NCBI GenBank assembly: GCA_014376915.1
Contig: JACMQP010000098.1
Span: 1-5,871, forward strand
From: Ramlibacter sp.
GTDB lineage: Bacteria > Pseudomonadota > Gammaproteobacteria > Burkholderiales > Burkholderiaceae
DNA length: 5,871 nt
Direction of reading: 5' to 3'
The notes below the pieces were generated by a model. The model saw only the letters and a program-made list of their open reading frames with translations, did not search any database and had not been told where the DNA came from. The translations under genes and the position numbers were made by a program. Below are positions 1-5,871 of the stretch, piece after piece (position 1 is the stretch's first letter; every line of letters begins with the position of its first letter).

Positions 1-923
1 GCACCGCCGACGAAGACGCTGCCTTCCAGGGCGAACTCCGGCGTTTCGCAGGTCTGCGCGGCGCTGGTGGTCAGAAGTCCATTGGTCGAGGTCTGGAACC
101 GCTCGCCGGTGTGCATCAGCAGGAAGCAGCCGGTGCCATAGGTGTTCTTGGCCATGCCGGCCCGGAAACAGGCCTGGCCGAACAGCGCGCTCTGCTGGTC
201 GCCGGCGACACCGCCGATGGCGATCGGCGCGCCGAGTAGCGAAGCTTCCGTCGCGCCGTACTGCGCGCTGGAAGGCAGCACCTGCGCCAGCATCGACGCG
301 GGCACCTCCAGCAACGCGAGCAGCTCCGCGTCCCACTGATTGGTGTGGATGTTGAACAGCATGGTGCGCGACGCATTGCTAACGTCGGTGGCGTGCAGTC
401 GGCCGCCAGTAAGCTGCCACAGCAACCAGCTGTCGACCGTGCCGAACGCGAGCTCGCCGCGCTGCGCCTGCTCGCGCGCGCCGGCCACGTTGTCCAGCAG
501 CCACTTGATCTTGGTGGCCGAAAAGTACGAGTCGATCAGGAGGCCGGTGCGCGACTGGATCGACTGCGCGTGGCCCTGCTCGCGCAACTGCGCACACAAC
601 GGTTCGCCGCGGCGGTCCTGCCAGACGATCGCGTGGTGGATCGGCTGGCCGGTCTTGCGGTTCCACACCAGCGTGGTCTCGCGCTGGTTGGTGATGCCGA
701 TCGCCTTGATGTCGGAAGCTTTCAGTCCCGCCTTGGCGAGCGCTTCGCGCGCCGTGGCGAGCTGGCCACGCCAGATCTGCATCGGGTCGTGTTCCACCCA
801 CCCCGGTTGCGGATAGATCTGTGGCAGCTCCTGCTGCGCCTGCGCCACGCTGTTGCCGTGCTCGTCGAACACGATGCTGCGCGAACTCGAAGTGCCCTGG
901 TCCAGGGCCAGCAAATAGGTCAT
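1..923 (-). CDS. glpK: Glycerol kinase GlpK, 3' part missing (runs off left edge)
   Basis: Cytoplasmic ATP-dependent kinase of the FGGY family that converts glycerol to sn-glycerol 3-phosphate, the entry step of glycerol catabolism. I translated the minus strand by hand from the ATG at 923-921. The frame stays open for 307 codons to the window edge, so about 60% of a typical roughly 500-aa GlpK is present and the C-terminal ATP-binding half is missing. Visible family signatures: the N-terminal phosphate-binding [11 protein letters not shown] (residues 5-15), PGWVEHDPM (40-48), ITNQRETT (77-84), VWQDRR (100-105), DSYFSATK (131-138), the GDQQSALFG segment with the presumed catalytic base Asp242, and KNTYGTGCF (259-267). 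The start is supported by a GGAG Shine-Dalgarno (931-934) seven bases upstream. The gene lies 24 bp downstream of the Lrp-type regulator on the same strand, so co-transcription is likely. No glpF, glpD or glpR is visible. The family call is very secure. Confidence 0.97.
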   Translation of the reverse strand, partial: MTYLLALDQGTSSSRSIVFDEHGNSVAQAQQELPQIYPQPGWVEHDPMQIWRGQLATAREALAKAGLKASDIKAIGITNQRETTLVWNRKTGQPIHHAIVWQDRRGEPLCAQLREQGHAQSIQSRTGLLIDSYFSATKIKWLLDNVAGAREQAQRGELAFGTVDSWLLWQLTGGRLHATDVSNASRTMLFNIHTNQWDAELLALLEVPASMLAQVLPSSAQYGATEASLLGAPIAIGGVAGDQQSALFGQACFRAGMAKNTYGTGCFLLMHTGERFQTSTNGLLTTSAAQTCETPEFALEGSVFVGG

Positions 924-947
924 GGTCGATCTCCAGGAGCGGCCATC

Positions 948-1427
948 CTACACACGCAGCGGCAGCCGGGTGGTGTGCTTGACTTCTTCCATCACCGGAT
1001 AGGTGCGCGTTTCACGCACTCCCGGCAACTGCCACAGCACCGTGCCGGCGAAGTTGCGATAGGCCTGCATGTCCGCCATCCGCGTCTTCAGCAAGTAGTC
1101 GAAGCCGCCAGCGACCATGTGGCATTCCATGATCTCCGGGTGCGCCTGCACCGCCGCCTTGAAGGCGTCGAACACGTTGGCCGTGGTGCGATCGAGCAGA
1201 ACCTCCACAAACACCAGCATGCCGGCGCCGAGTTGCGCCGGATTCAGCCGCGCCTCGTAGCCGACGATGTACCCGTCGCGAGCCAGTCGCTGCACCCGGG
1301 CCAGCACCGCCGTAGGCGACAGCGTCACTGCGTCCGCCAGCTTGAGGTTGGACAGCCGCCCGTCGCGCTGTAGCGCGTCGAGGATGCGCAGGTCAATGCG
1401 GTCCAGATCGGCGAGCTGCCGGGTCAT
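948..1427 (-). CDS. Lrp/AsnC-family transcriptional regulator, probable regulator of putA (PutR-like)
   Basis: A 159-aa DNA-binding regulator, the usual size for the Lrp/AsnC family. Residues about 6-60 form the winged helix-turn-helix: LDRIDLRIL at the start, then the recognition-helix stretch LSPTAVLARVQRL (36-48), then DGYIVGYEARLNP. Residues about 67-150 form the ligand-sensing RAM domain, with VFVEVLL (72-78), the family-typical VAGGFDYLLKTR (105-116), and the final strand around TRTYPVMEEVK. The start is the ATG at 1427-1425, because the family begins a few residues before the LDRIDLRIL motif. Its only Shine-Dalgarno-like sequence, AGGA (1431-1428), abuts the ATG, so initiation looks weak. 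The frame stays open far upstream against putA, but that extension is a shadow. Divergence from putA across 72 bp suggests it senses proline or a related amino acid and controls putA, as PutR does in Agrobacterium-type systems. The specific ligand is inference; the family is clear. Confidence 0.95.
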   Translation of the reverse strand: MTRQLADLDRIDLRILDALQRDGRLSNLKLADAVTLSPTAVLARVQRLARDGYIVGYEARLNPAQLGAGMLVFVEVLLDRTTANVFDAFKAAVQAHPEIMECHMVAGGFDYLLKTRMADMQAYRNFAGTVLWQLPGVRETRTYPVMEEVKHTTRLPLRV

Positions 1428-1430
1428 TCC

Positions 1431-1445
1431 TAGTGAATTATTCTG
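1431..1445 (+). promoter_or_regulatory. Probable Lrp-family operator (Lrp box)
   Basis: TAGTGAATTATTCTG matches the published E. coli Lrp consensus YAGHAWATTWTDCTR at 14 of 15 positions; only the fifth base (G for A) departs. It lies 4-18 bases upstream of the Lrp-type gene's ATG, overlapping the AGGA that is its only Shine-Dalgarno candidate, and 55 bp upstream of the putA ATG. A second, much weaker AT-rich half-site is centred near 1459, about two helical turns away. This position suits autorepression of the regulator together with control of putA. The match is read directly from the sequence; use by this particular protein is inferred. Confidence 0.6.
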
Positions 1446-1464
1446 TACATTGTGAGAATTTAGC

Positions 1465-1475
1465 GTGAACTTCAC
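1465..1475. repeat. 11-bp perfect palindrome in putA leader (GTGAA-C-TTCAC)
   Basis: GTGAACTTCAC has two perfect 5-bp arms around a single central C, ending 24 bases before the putA ATG. It could be an additional operator near the putA transcription start. It could also be chance, since arms this short occur by accident fairly often. No regulator is assigned. Confidence 0.35.
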
Positions 1476-1499
1476 TGCAAAGCCAGCGACGATTGGTTC

Positions 1500-4460
1500 A
1501 TGACCCAGCACCTGCCCTCTCCGTACCGGCCCGAGGCCGACAGTGTCGTCGCCGGGCTGGCCCTGCTCGGCGACGCCCTGGACTGGCCGGCGGCGGCCCG
1601 CGTCGCCACCCCTTGGGTCGACGCGGTGCGCCGGCGTCCGCCGCCGTTCTGGGCCATGGAAAGCCTGCTCAAGGAATACCCGATCGGCAGCGCCGAAGGC
1701 CTGGCGCTGATGCGGCTGGCGGAGGCGCTGCTGCGGGTGCCCGACGCCGAAACCGCCATCGTGCTCACGGCTGACCAGCTCGGTCGCGCCGACTTCGAGG
1801 CGGCGCCCGACTCGCCGCTGGCGCGGCTGTCGCAGGCCGCCATCGCGATGTCGAAGAAGCTGCTGCCCGACCCCAACCAGGATGGTGCGCAACCAGGCAT
1901 GTTGTCGCGACTCGGCGCCAGGACCATCGTGGCCGCGACCCTGCGGGCGGTGCAGCTGCTCGGGCGCCAGTTCGTGCTCGGCCAGGACATCGGTCAAGCC
2001 CTGGAAGAAGCCGCTGTCGCGCGACGCAAGCAGCCCGACCTGGTTTACTCGTACGACATGCTGGGCGAAGGCGCGCGCACCGAAACCGACGCGCTGCACT
2101 ACCTTGAAAGCTATCGCGCCGCCATCGTTGCGATCGGGCATGACGGCCAGGCCGGCCGCTCGCCGGAAGACAACGACGGCATCTCGATCAAGCTCAGCGC
2201 CCTGCATCCGCGCTACGAAGACGCGCAGCGCGAGCGGGTGCTGGCGGAACTGGTGCCCCGCGTGTGGGGCCTTTGCGAACTCGCGGCCCGCGCCAACATC
2301 AATCTCACCATCGACGCCGAGGAAGTGGACCGGCTGGAGCTGTCGCTCGACGTCTTCGAGGCGCTGGCGCGGCGCGTGGCCGACCAGCAACCGCAATGGC
2401 AGGGCTTCGGCCTGGCGCTGCAGTCCTACCAGACCCGGGCGCTGGAGCTGATTGCGCATGTCGCAGCGCTGGGCCGCGCGCTGAAGCTGCGCTTCATGTG
2501 CCGGCTGGTGAAGGGCGCGTACTGGGACGCGGAGATCAAGCGGGCACAGGAGTTGGGAATGCCGCACTACCCGGTGTTCACGCACAAGCACCACACCGAC
2601 ATCTCCTACCTGGCCTGCGCCCGCGCGCTGCTCGACGCGGGCGACGTGATCTATGCGCAGTTCGCAACCCACAACGCCGGCACCATCGCCGCCATCCTGC
2701 AGTTGGCGCAGCGAACCCGCCGGGCCGGGTTCGAGCTGCAGCGCCTGCACGGGATGGGAGAAGGCATTTACCGCGAGGTGCTGAAGGACCGTCCGGTCCG
2801 TTGTCGCGTGTATGCGCCGGTGGGCCGGCATCGCGATCTGCTCGCCTACCTGGTGCGCCGGCTGCTGGAGAACGGTGCCAACTCGTCGTTCGTTCACCAG
2901 CTGGCCGACGAGTCGGTGGGCATGGACCAGCTGCTCGTCTCGCCGCTGTGCCGTCAGAACGAGCCTGCGCTGCCGCTGCCGCCCGACCTCTACGGGCCGG
3001 GCCGCCGCAACAGCGACGGTGTGGACCTCACAGTCGAAAGCATGCGGGCGCCGCTGCTGGCCGCCCTGGAAACGACGCGGGTCGCCTCGGTGCCGCTGTT
3101 CGACGTCGCCGCGATCGGCGCAGCGGTCGACCGCTCGATCGCCGCCGGGCGCGGCTGGAGCCGTGTCGACGCCCGGCAGCGGGCAGCCATCCTGCGCCAC
3201 GCGGCCGAAGCGATGCAGGCGCAGCTGCCGCGGCTGTGCGCCCTGCTGGTGAAGGAGGCGTTCAAGACCTTCGGCGACGCGGTGTCGGAGGTGCGCGAAG
3301 CGGTGGACTTCCTGCGCTACTACGCCAACGAGGCCGAACGCATCATGCAGCCGCAGTCGTTGCCGGACCGGTATGGGGAAGTGACACTGGGCGTCACCGG
3401 GGAATCGAACGAGCTGCGGCTGGTGGCGCGCGGCGTCTGGGTCTGCATCAGTCCCTGGAATTTTCCGCTGGCCATCTTCACCGGCCAGGTCGCGGCCGCC
3501 CTGGCCACTGGCAACAGCGTGCTGGCGAAGCCGGCGGAGCAGACGCCGACCATCGCGCAGGAAGCAGTGAAGCTGCTGCATCAGTGCGGTGTGCCGGCGG
3601 ATGCATTGCAACTGCTGCACGGGCCGGGCGAGACCGTCGGCGCGGCGCTGGTCGCCGCGCCGCGCATTGCCGGCGTGGTGTTCACCGGCTCGATGCAGGT
3701 CGCCCGCAGCATCGCCCGCGCGCTGGCGGCCATGGACGGCCCCATCGTGCCGCTGATCGCGGAGACCGGCGGCATCAACGTCATGCTGGTGGACTCCACT
3801 GCGCTGCCCGAGCAGGTGGCCGATGCGGTGGTGCAAAGCGCGTTCCGCTCGGCCGGTCAGCGCTGTTCCGCGCTGCGGCTGCTGTGCGTGCATGAAGGCA
3901 TCGCCGACGCGGTGATCGAAATGCTGGTCGGCGCAGCACGCGAACTGGTCACGGGCGATCCGGCGCGGCTCGCCACCGACGTCGGGCCGGTGATCGACCG
4001 GGCAGCGTTCGACGGGATCGGGAAGCAGGTGCAAGGGTTGCAGCAAACGGCCAGTCCTTGTGGCATGTATTTCATCCCGCCGCAGATCTTCGAAGTGGCC
4101 CGCATCGCCGACGTGCAGCAGGAGATCTTCGGGCCGGTGCTGCACGTGATGCGCTGGAGCGGGGATCCGGCCGCCGTGATCGACCAGGTCAACGCCCTCG
4201 GCTACGGCCTCACGTTGGGCATCCAGACCCGGATCGACAGCCGCGCGCGCGCCCTCGCCGCACGCGCCCGCGTCGGCAACGTGTATGTCAACCGCAACAT
4301 GATCGGCGCCGTGGTCGGCGTCCAGCCGTTCGGGGGCGAAGGCCTGTCGGGCACCGGCCCCAAGGCTGGCGGCCCGTACTATCTGCAGCGCTTCTGCGTC
4401 GAACAGACGCTCACCATCAACACGACCGCGGCCGGCGGCAACGTGGCGTTGCTGGCTTAG
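1500..4460 (+). CDS. putA: Bifunctional PutA: proline dehydrogenase / L-glutamate gamma-semialdehyde dehydrogenase
   Basis: A 986-aa enzyme that oxidises proline to P5C with FAD and passes it, as glutamate semialdehyde, to an NAD-dependent aldehyde dehydrogenase that yields glutamate. The proline dehydrogenase barrel (about 170-480) shows YDMLGEGA (185-192), ISIKLSALHPRY (228-239), LVKGAYW with Lys338, and RRLLENGANSSF (453-464), whose RRxxE arginines bind the substrate carboxylate. The aldehyde dehydrogenase domain (about 500-975) shows SPWNFPLAIF (651-660), FTGS (728-731), AETGG with Glu755, SAGQRCSA with catalytic Cys789, and PFGGEGLSGTGPKAGG (943-958). The N-terminus goes directly into the linker/arm region with no ribbon-helix-helix domain, and there is no C-terminal extension, so this is the short, minimal PutA class (about 1000 aa) rather than the roughly 1300-aa self-regulating type. 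ATG1500 is the only usual start: an in-frame stop lies at 1461-1463. A terminator follows, so the gene appears monocistronic. Confidence 0.97.
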   Translation: MTQHLPSPYRPEADSVVAGLALLGDALDWPAAARVATPWVDAVRRRPPPFWAMESLLKEYPIGSAEGLALMRLAEALLRVPDAETAIVLTADQLGRADFEAAPDSPLARLSQAAIAMSKKLLPDPNQDGAQPGMLSRLGARTIVAATLRAVQLLGRQFVLGQDIGQALEEAAVARRKQPDLVYSYDMLGEGARTETDALHYLESYRAAIVAIGHDGQAGRSPEDNDGISIKLSALHPRYEDAQRERVLAELVPRVWGLCELAARANINLTIDAEEVDRLELSLDVFEALARRVADQQPQWQGFGLALQSYQTRALELIAHVAALGRALKLRFMCRLVKGAYWDAEIKRAQELGMPHYPVFTHKHHTDISYLACARALLDAGDVIYAQFATHNAGTIAAILQLAQRTRRAGFELQRLHGMGEGIYREVLKDRPVRCRVYAPVGRHRDLLAYLVRRLLENGANSSFVHQLADESVGMDQLLVSPLCRQNEPALPLPPDLYGPGRRNSDGVDLTVESMRAPLLAALETTRVASVPLFDVAAIGAAVDRSIAAGRGWSRVDARQRAAILRHAAEAMQAQLPRLCALLVKEAFKTFGDAVSEVREAVDFLRYYANEAERIMQPQSLPDRYGEVTLGVTGESNELRLVARGVWVCISPWNFPLAIFTGQVAAALATGNSVLAKPAEQTPTIAQEAVKLLHQCGVPADALQLLHGPGETVGAALVAAPRIAGVVFTGSMQVARSIARALAAMDGPIVPLIAETGGINVMLVDSTALPEQVADAVVQSAFRSAGQRCSALRLLCVHEGIADAVIEMLVGAARELVTGDPARLATDVGPVIDRAAFDGIGKQVQGLQQTASPCGMYFIPPQIFEVARIADVQQEIFGPVLHVMRWSGDPAAVIDQVNALGYGLTLGIQTRIDSRARALAARARVGNVYVNRNMIGAVVGVQPFGGEGLSGTGPKAGGPYYLQRFCVEQTLTINTTAAGGNVALLA

Positions 4461-4486
4461 CCGCCGCGCAGACCTGGAGAATCGTC

Positions 4487-4511
4487 GCCGGGTCCGGCAG
4501 CCTGGCTTTTT
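4487..4511 (+). terminator. Probable rho-independent terminator of putA
   Basis: Starting 27 bases after the putA stop, GCCGGG (4487-4492) pairs with CCTGGC (4501-4506) around an 8-base loop. The stem has six pairs including one G-U, and is followed at once by five T residues (4507-4511). An alternative hairpin, GCCGG-GT-CCGGC (4487-4498), overlaps the same stem. Position and layout fit an intrinsic terminator, although the stem and T-tract are both on the short side. Confidence 0.6.
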
Positions 4512-4517
4512 CGCTCG

Positions 4518-4532
4518 GCATGGTGGCCATGC
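4518..4532. repeat. Inverted repeat GCATGG-TGG-CCATGC
   Basis: Perfect 6-bp arms around a 3-base spacer, seven bases past the putA terminator's T-tract. No T-run follows, so it does not look like a second intrinsic terminator. It may be an operator or a chance palindrome. Confidence 0.3.
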
Positions 4533-4545
4533 GCGCGTGGGAAAT

Positions 4546-4561
4546 TTGCATTCCGGTGCAA
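4546..4561. repeat. Inverted repeat TTGCA-TTCCGG-TGCAA
   Basis: Perfect 5-bp arms with a 6-base spacer, which is a common geometry for a dimeric regulator's operator. It lies 159 bases upstream of the small acidic gene and starts in a short AT-rich patch (4541-4547). It overlaps a weak candidate -35 element. Function is unknown, and chance cannot be excluded. Confidence 0.35.
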
Positions 4562-4720
4562 CGTGCCCACAATCGAATTCAGAGCAGCGGCCAGGATCCA
4601 CATCCCACCGACGCGTCGGCCTGCGCTGACACACCGAACGCATGGGCGCCGACGCTGTCTTGTCGGGTCCGGGCGCAATACTCAATCCACTCACACAGGA
4701 AACACACGAGGAAAACCACC

Positions 4721-5059
4721 ATGGCAACCAGCAGCATCCTGGGCGGCGAGCGCGCCCCCGTTCATTCCAGCGGCCGCGGAGCGGACCGGCTCGGCCCGAG
4801 CGACAGTTCCGACAGCGGCAGCGATGCCATGGGCGAGCTTGGCCCCGACCAGATGAACAGCGACACCGACCGCTCCGGCACTGGCGAGCGCGCCTCGGCC
4901 GACCCGAGCGATTCGGGCAGCGGCCGGGACATCCTGCCCGACCACGTCGATCGTGCCAGCCGCGGCAGCGACGACGACACCGACCTCGAAGTGGATCAGC
5001 TGGCGGCTGAGGAAGACGACGGCACCGACGAGGACGGCGCCGTCAAGCGCCCCTCCTGA
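4721..5059 (+). CDS. Small, highly acidic, Ser/Asp-rich protein of unknown function (112 aa)
   Basis: I do not recognise a function. The protein has 21 Asp and 7 Glu against 9 Arg and 1 Lys (net charge about -18), plus 18 Ser. It has no Cys, Trp, Phe or Tyr, no signal peptide and no membrane segment, so it should be a soluble, intrinsically disordered protein. A Ser-Asp-rich block at residues 25-35 (GPSDSSDSGSD) is echoed at 61-68 (DPSDSGSG), and 84-105 forms an acidic tail. It looks genuinely coding: GAGGA (4708-4712) sits eight bases before the ATG, and roughly 87% of codons end in G or C, like its neighbours. The frame is open upstream into putA, but that part is a shadow. From memory, small proteobacterial hypothetical proteins with a similar GPSDSSDSGSD core exist, some labelled loosely as chemotaxis proteins; I could not verify this. 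It is transcribed away from putA's terminator and converges on arginase. Confidence 0.8.
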   Translation: MATSSILGGERAPVHSSGRGADRLGPSDSSDSGSDAMGELGPDQMNSDTDRSGTGERASADPSDSGSGRDILPDHVDRASRGSDDDTDLEVDQLAAEEDDGTDEDGAVKRPS

Positions 5060-5088
5060 GCCGCAGCCGCGCAGGGCCGGTCACAAGC

Positions 5089-5871
5089 TCAGCGCGCCAG
5101 CGTCGAAGCGCCGAACAGGCTGGCGATGAATTCGACGGCCAGTTCGGCGGTGCGATTGCGCACATCGAGCGCCGGATTGATCTCCACGACGTCCAGCGAC
5201 GCCAGCTGGCCGGTATCGGCGATCATCTCCATGCACAGTTGCATCTCGCGGTAGGTCGGGCCGCCGCGCACGCCCGTACCGACACCCGGGGCGTCGAGCG
5301 GGTCCAGGCAATCGAGGTCGAAACTCACGTGCAGGTGGGTGTTCCCGTCGACGTCATGGAGCGCCTCGGTCATGGTGTTGCGCATGCCGTGCTCGTCGAT
5401 ATGGCGCATGTCGAAGACCTGAAGGCCGAGCTGGCGGATGGCCTGCTTCTCCTCCGCGTCCACGCTGCGGATGCCGATGAAGTCGATGTCGTCCACGCTC
5501 AGCGCCGCGCTCTGGCCGCTCCAGCCGGTGAGTTCTGGCGCGCCATGGCCGAGCAGGCAGGACACCGGCATGCCGTGCATGTTGCCGCTGGGACTGCTGG
5601 CCGCCGTGTTCACGTCCGAATGGGCGTCCAGCCACACCACGCGCAGCAACTTGCGTTGCAGGCGGCAATGGCGCGCGATCGCGCTGATCGATCCGATGGC
5701 CAGGCAATGGTCGCCGCCCATCAGCAGTGGCGTCTGGCCTGCGGCCAACACGTCAGCCACCGAATCGAATACCGACCGGTTCCAGGCGACGACTTCCTGG
5801 AGGTGGCGCAACCCGGCGTGCGGCGTGAGCCAGGGATTGGGCGGGCCGGCGAGATTGCCGCGGTCGGTCAC
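5089..5871 (-). CDS. rocF: Arginase RocF, N-terminus missing (runs off right edge)
   Basis: Cytoplasmic binuclear-manganese ureohydrolase that splits arginine into ornithine and urea. The window holds 260 residues ending at a TGA (5091-5089). All metal-site motifs are present, numbered from the window edge: GGDH (His55), DAHSD (Asp82, His84, Asp86) and SFDLD (Asp185, Asp187). SPSGNMHGMP (His100) and the conserved Glu230 in VVEINPALD are also there. The SPSGN and DAPGVGT segments favour arginase over agmatinase or formiminoglutamase. The first visible codon is GTG, but it lies inside the family-typical VxDRGNL segment, so it is an internal valine. Roughly 40-50 N-terminal residues, including the usual start and glycine-rich opening, should lie beyond 5871. 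It converges on the small acidic gene with a 29-bp gap and no clear terminator. Its product ornithine can feed, through transamination, into the P5C that PutA oxidises. Confidence 0.94.
   Translation of the reverse strand: MTDRGNLAGPPNPWLTPHAGLRHLQEVVAWNRSVFDSVADVLAAGQTPLLMGGDHCLAIGSISAIARHCRLQRKLLRVVWLDAHSDVNTAASSPSGNMHGMPVSCLLGHGAPELTGWSGQSAALSVDDIDFIGIRSVDAEEKQAIRQLGLQVFDMRHIDEHGMRNTMTEALHDVDGNTHLHVSFDLDCLDPLDAPGVGTGVRGGPTYREMQLCMEMIADTGQLASLDVVEINPALDVRNRTAELAVEFIASLFGASTLAR

Larger units (their letters stand above)
1428..1499. promoter_or_regulatory. Divergent lrp-putA control region
   Basis: These 72 bases separate the start codons of the Lrp-type regulator (leftward) and putA (rightward), so both promoters must lie here or inside the coding ends. 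The left half (about 1431-1462) is clearly AT-richer than the surrounding genes. It contains a near-consensus Lrp site, an ATTCT/AGAAT inverted pair (1440-1444 and 1455-1459, ten-base spacer) and an 11-bp palindrome further right. I could not pick convincing -35/-10 pairs for either direction. PutA lacks an obvious Shine-Dalgarno: the 20 bases before its ATG contain no GGAG-like run. Confidence 0.8.
4512..4720. other. Non-coding leader region between putA terminator and the small acidic gene
   Basis: About 210 bases with no convincing gene. They hold two small inverted repeats (listed separately) and, at the right end, the leader of the 112-aa gene. A promoter for that gene should lie here. 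AATACT (4677-4682) is a possible -10 element but has no good -35 partner, and TTGCAT (4546-4551) with CACAAT (4568-4573) is an equally weak alternative. No RNA gene or riboswitch could be recognised. Confidence 0.6.

Noticed and set aside
1..923. Possible frameshift in glpK, because only short fragments of minus-strand frames are obvious there
   Set aside because: Hand translation from 923 to the edge gives one continuous frame with every expected GlpK motif in order. The gene simply lacks its stop codon inside the window.
345..1373. A 342-codon plus-strand open frame
   Set aside because: It lies antisense to glpK and the Lrp-type gene, both of which have clear family motifs. Its translation is Arg/His/Gln-rich low complexity typical of a shadow frame.
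2264..3895. A 543-codon plus-strand open frame inside putA
   Set aside because: It is an alternate frame of putA rich in Arg, Ala and Gly, with no recognisable domain, while putA's own frame carries all catalytic motifs.
4058..4720. Upstream in-frame extension of the small acidic gene to an ATG at 4058
   Set aside because: It would overlap putA for about 400 bases in another frame and run through the putA terminator. The ATG at 4721 has a well-spaced GAGGA, and the composition changes sharply there.
948..4727. A 1259-codon open frame on the minus strand running antisense through all of putA and ending in the Lrp-type gene
   Set aside because: Only the last 159 codons are a real protein. The rest mirrors putA codons in a GC-rich genome, is His/Arg/Gln-rich with no family resemblance, and has no ribosome binding site. 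It should not be read as an N-terminal extension of the regulator.
5060..5088. Possible bidirectional terminator between the convergent acidic gene and arginase
   Set aside because: The 29-bp gap has no stem followed by a T-run on either strand, so nothing can be called.
5869..5871. GTG at the right edge as the start codon of arginase
   Set aside because: It falls inside the conserved VxDRGNL segment of arginases. The roughly 40-50 residues before it are missing because the window ends.

Overview
The window is a GC-rich stretch of ordinary chromosome with five genes. Codon usage is strongly biased to G or C at third positions, and the gene set (glpK, Lrp-type regulator, short putA, proteobacterial-type arginase) suggests a beta- or gammaproteobacterium, perhaps near the Xanthomonadales. 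That placement is an inference from protein style and is not proven here.

Layout: positions 1-923 (minus) hold the first 307 codons of glycerol kinase (glpK), which runs off the left edge. Positions 948-1427 (minus) encode a 159-aa Lrp/AsnC-family regulator, read in the same direction and ending 24 bp before glpK. A 72-bp AT-rich divergent control region (1428-1499) carries a near-consensus Lrp box. Positions 1500-4460 (plus) encode a 986-aa bifunctional PutA (proline dehydrogenase plus L-glutamate-gamma-semialdehyde dehydrogenase). A probable intrinsic terminator follows at 4487-4511. After about 210 bp without a gene, but with two small inverted repeats, positions 4721-5059 (plus) encode a 112-aa very acidic, low-complexity protein of unknown function. 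Positions 5089-5871 (minus) hold most of an arginase (rocF), converging on the small gene and cut at its 5' end by the right edge.

How it fits together: PutA oxidises proline to glutamate. It lacks the N-terminal ribbon-helix-helix DNA-binding domain that long trifunctional PutA proteins use to regulate themselves, so the divergent Lrp-type protein is the obvious candidate regulator, comparable to PutR of alphaproteobacteria. Arginase makes ornithine, whose transamination product (glutamate semialdehyde/P5C) is the substrate of PutA's second domain, so the locus can be read as arginine/proline catabolism. The close lrp-glpK spacing is unusual and may tie glycerol kinase expression to the amino-acid regulator. 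I saw no mobile element, CRISPR array, tRNA or rRNA, and no strong evidence of a new multi-gene system. The least understood gene is the acidic 112-aa protein.
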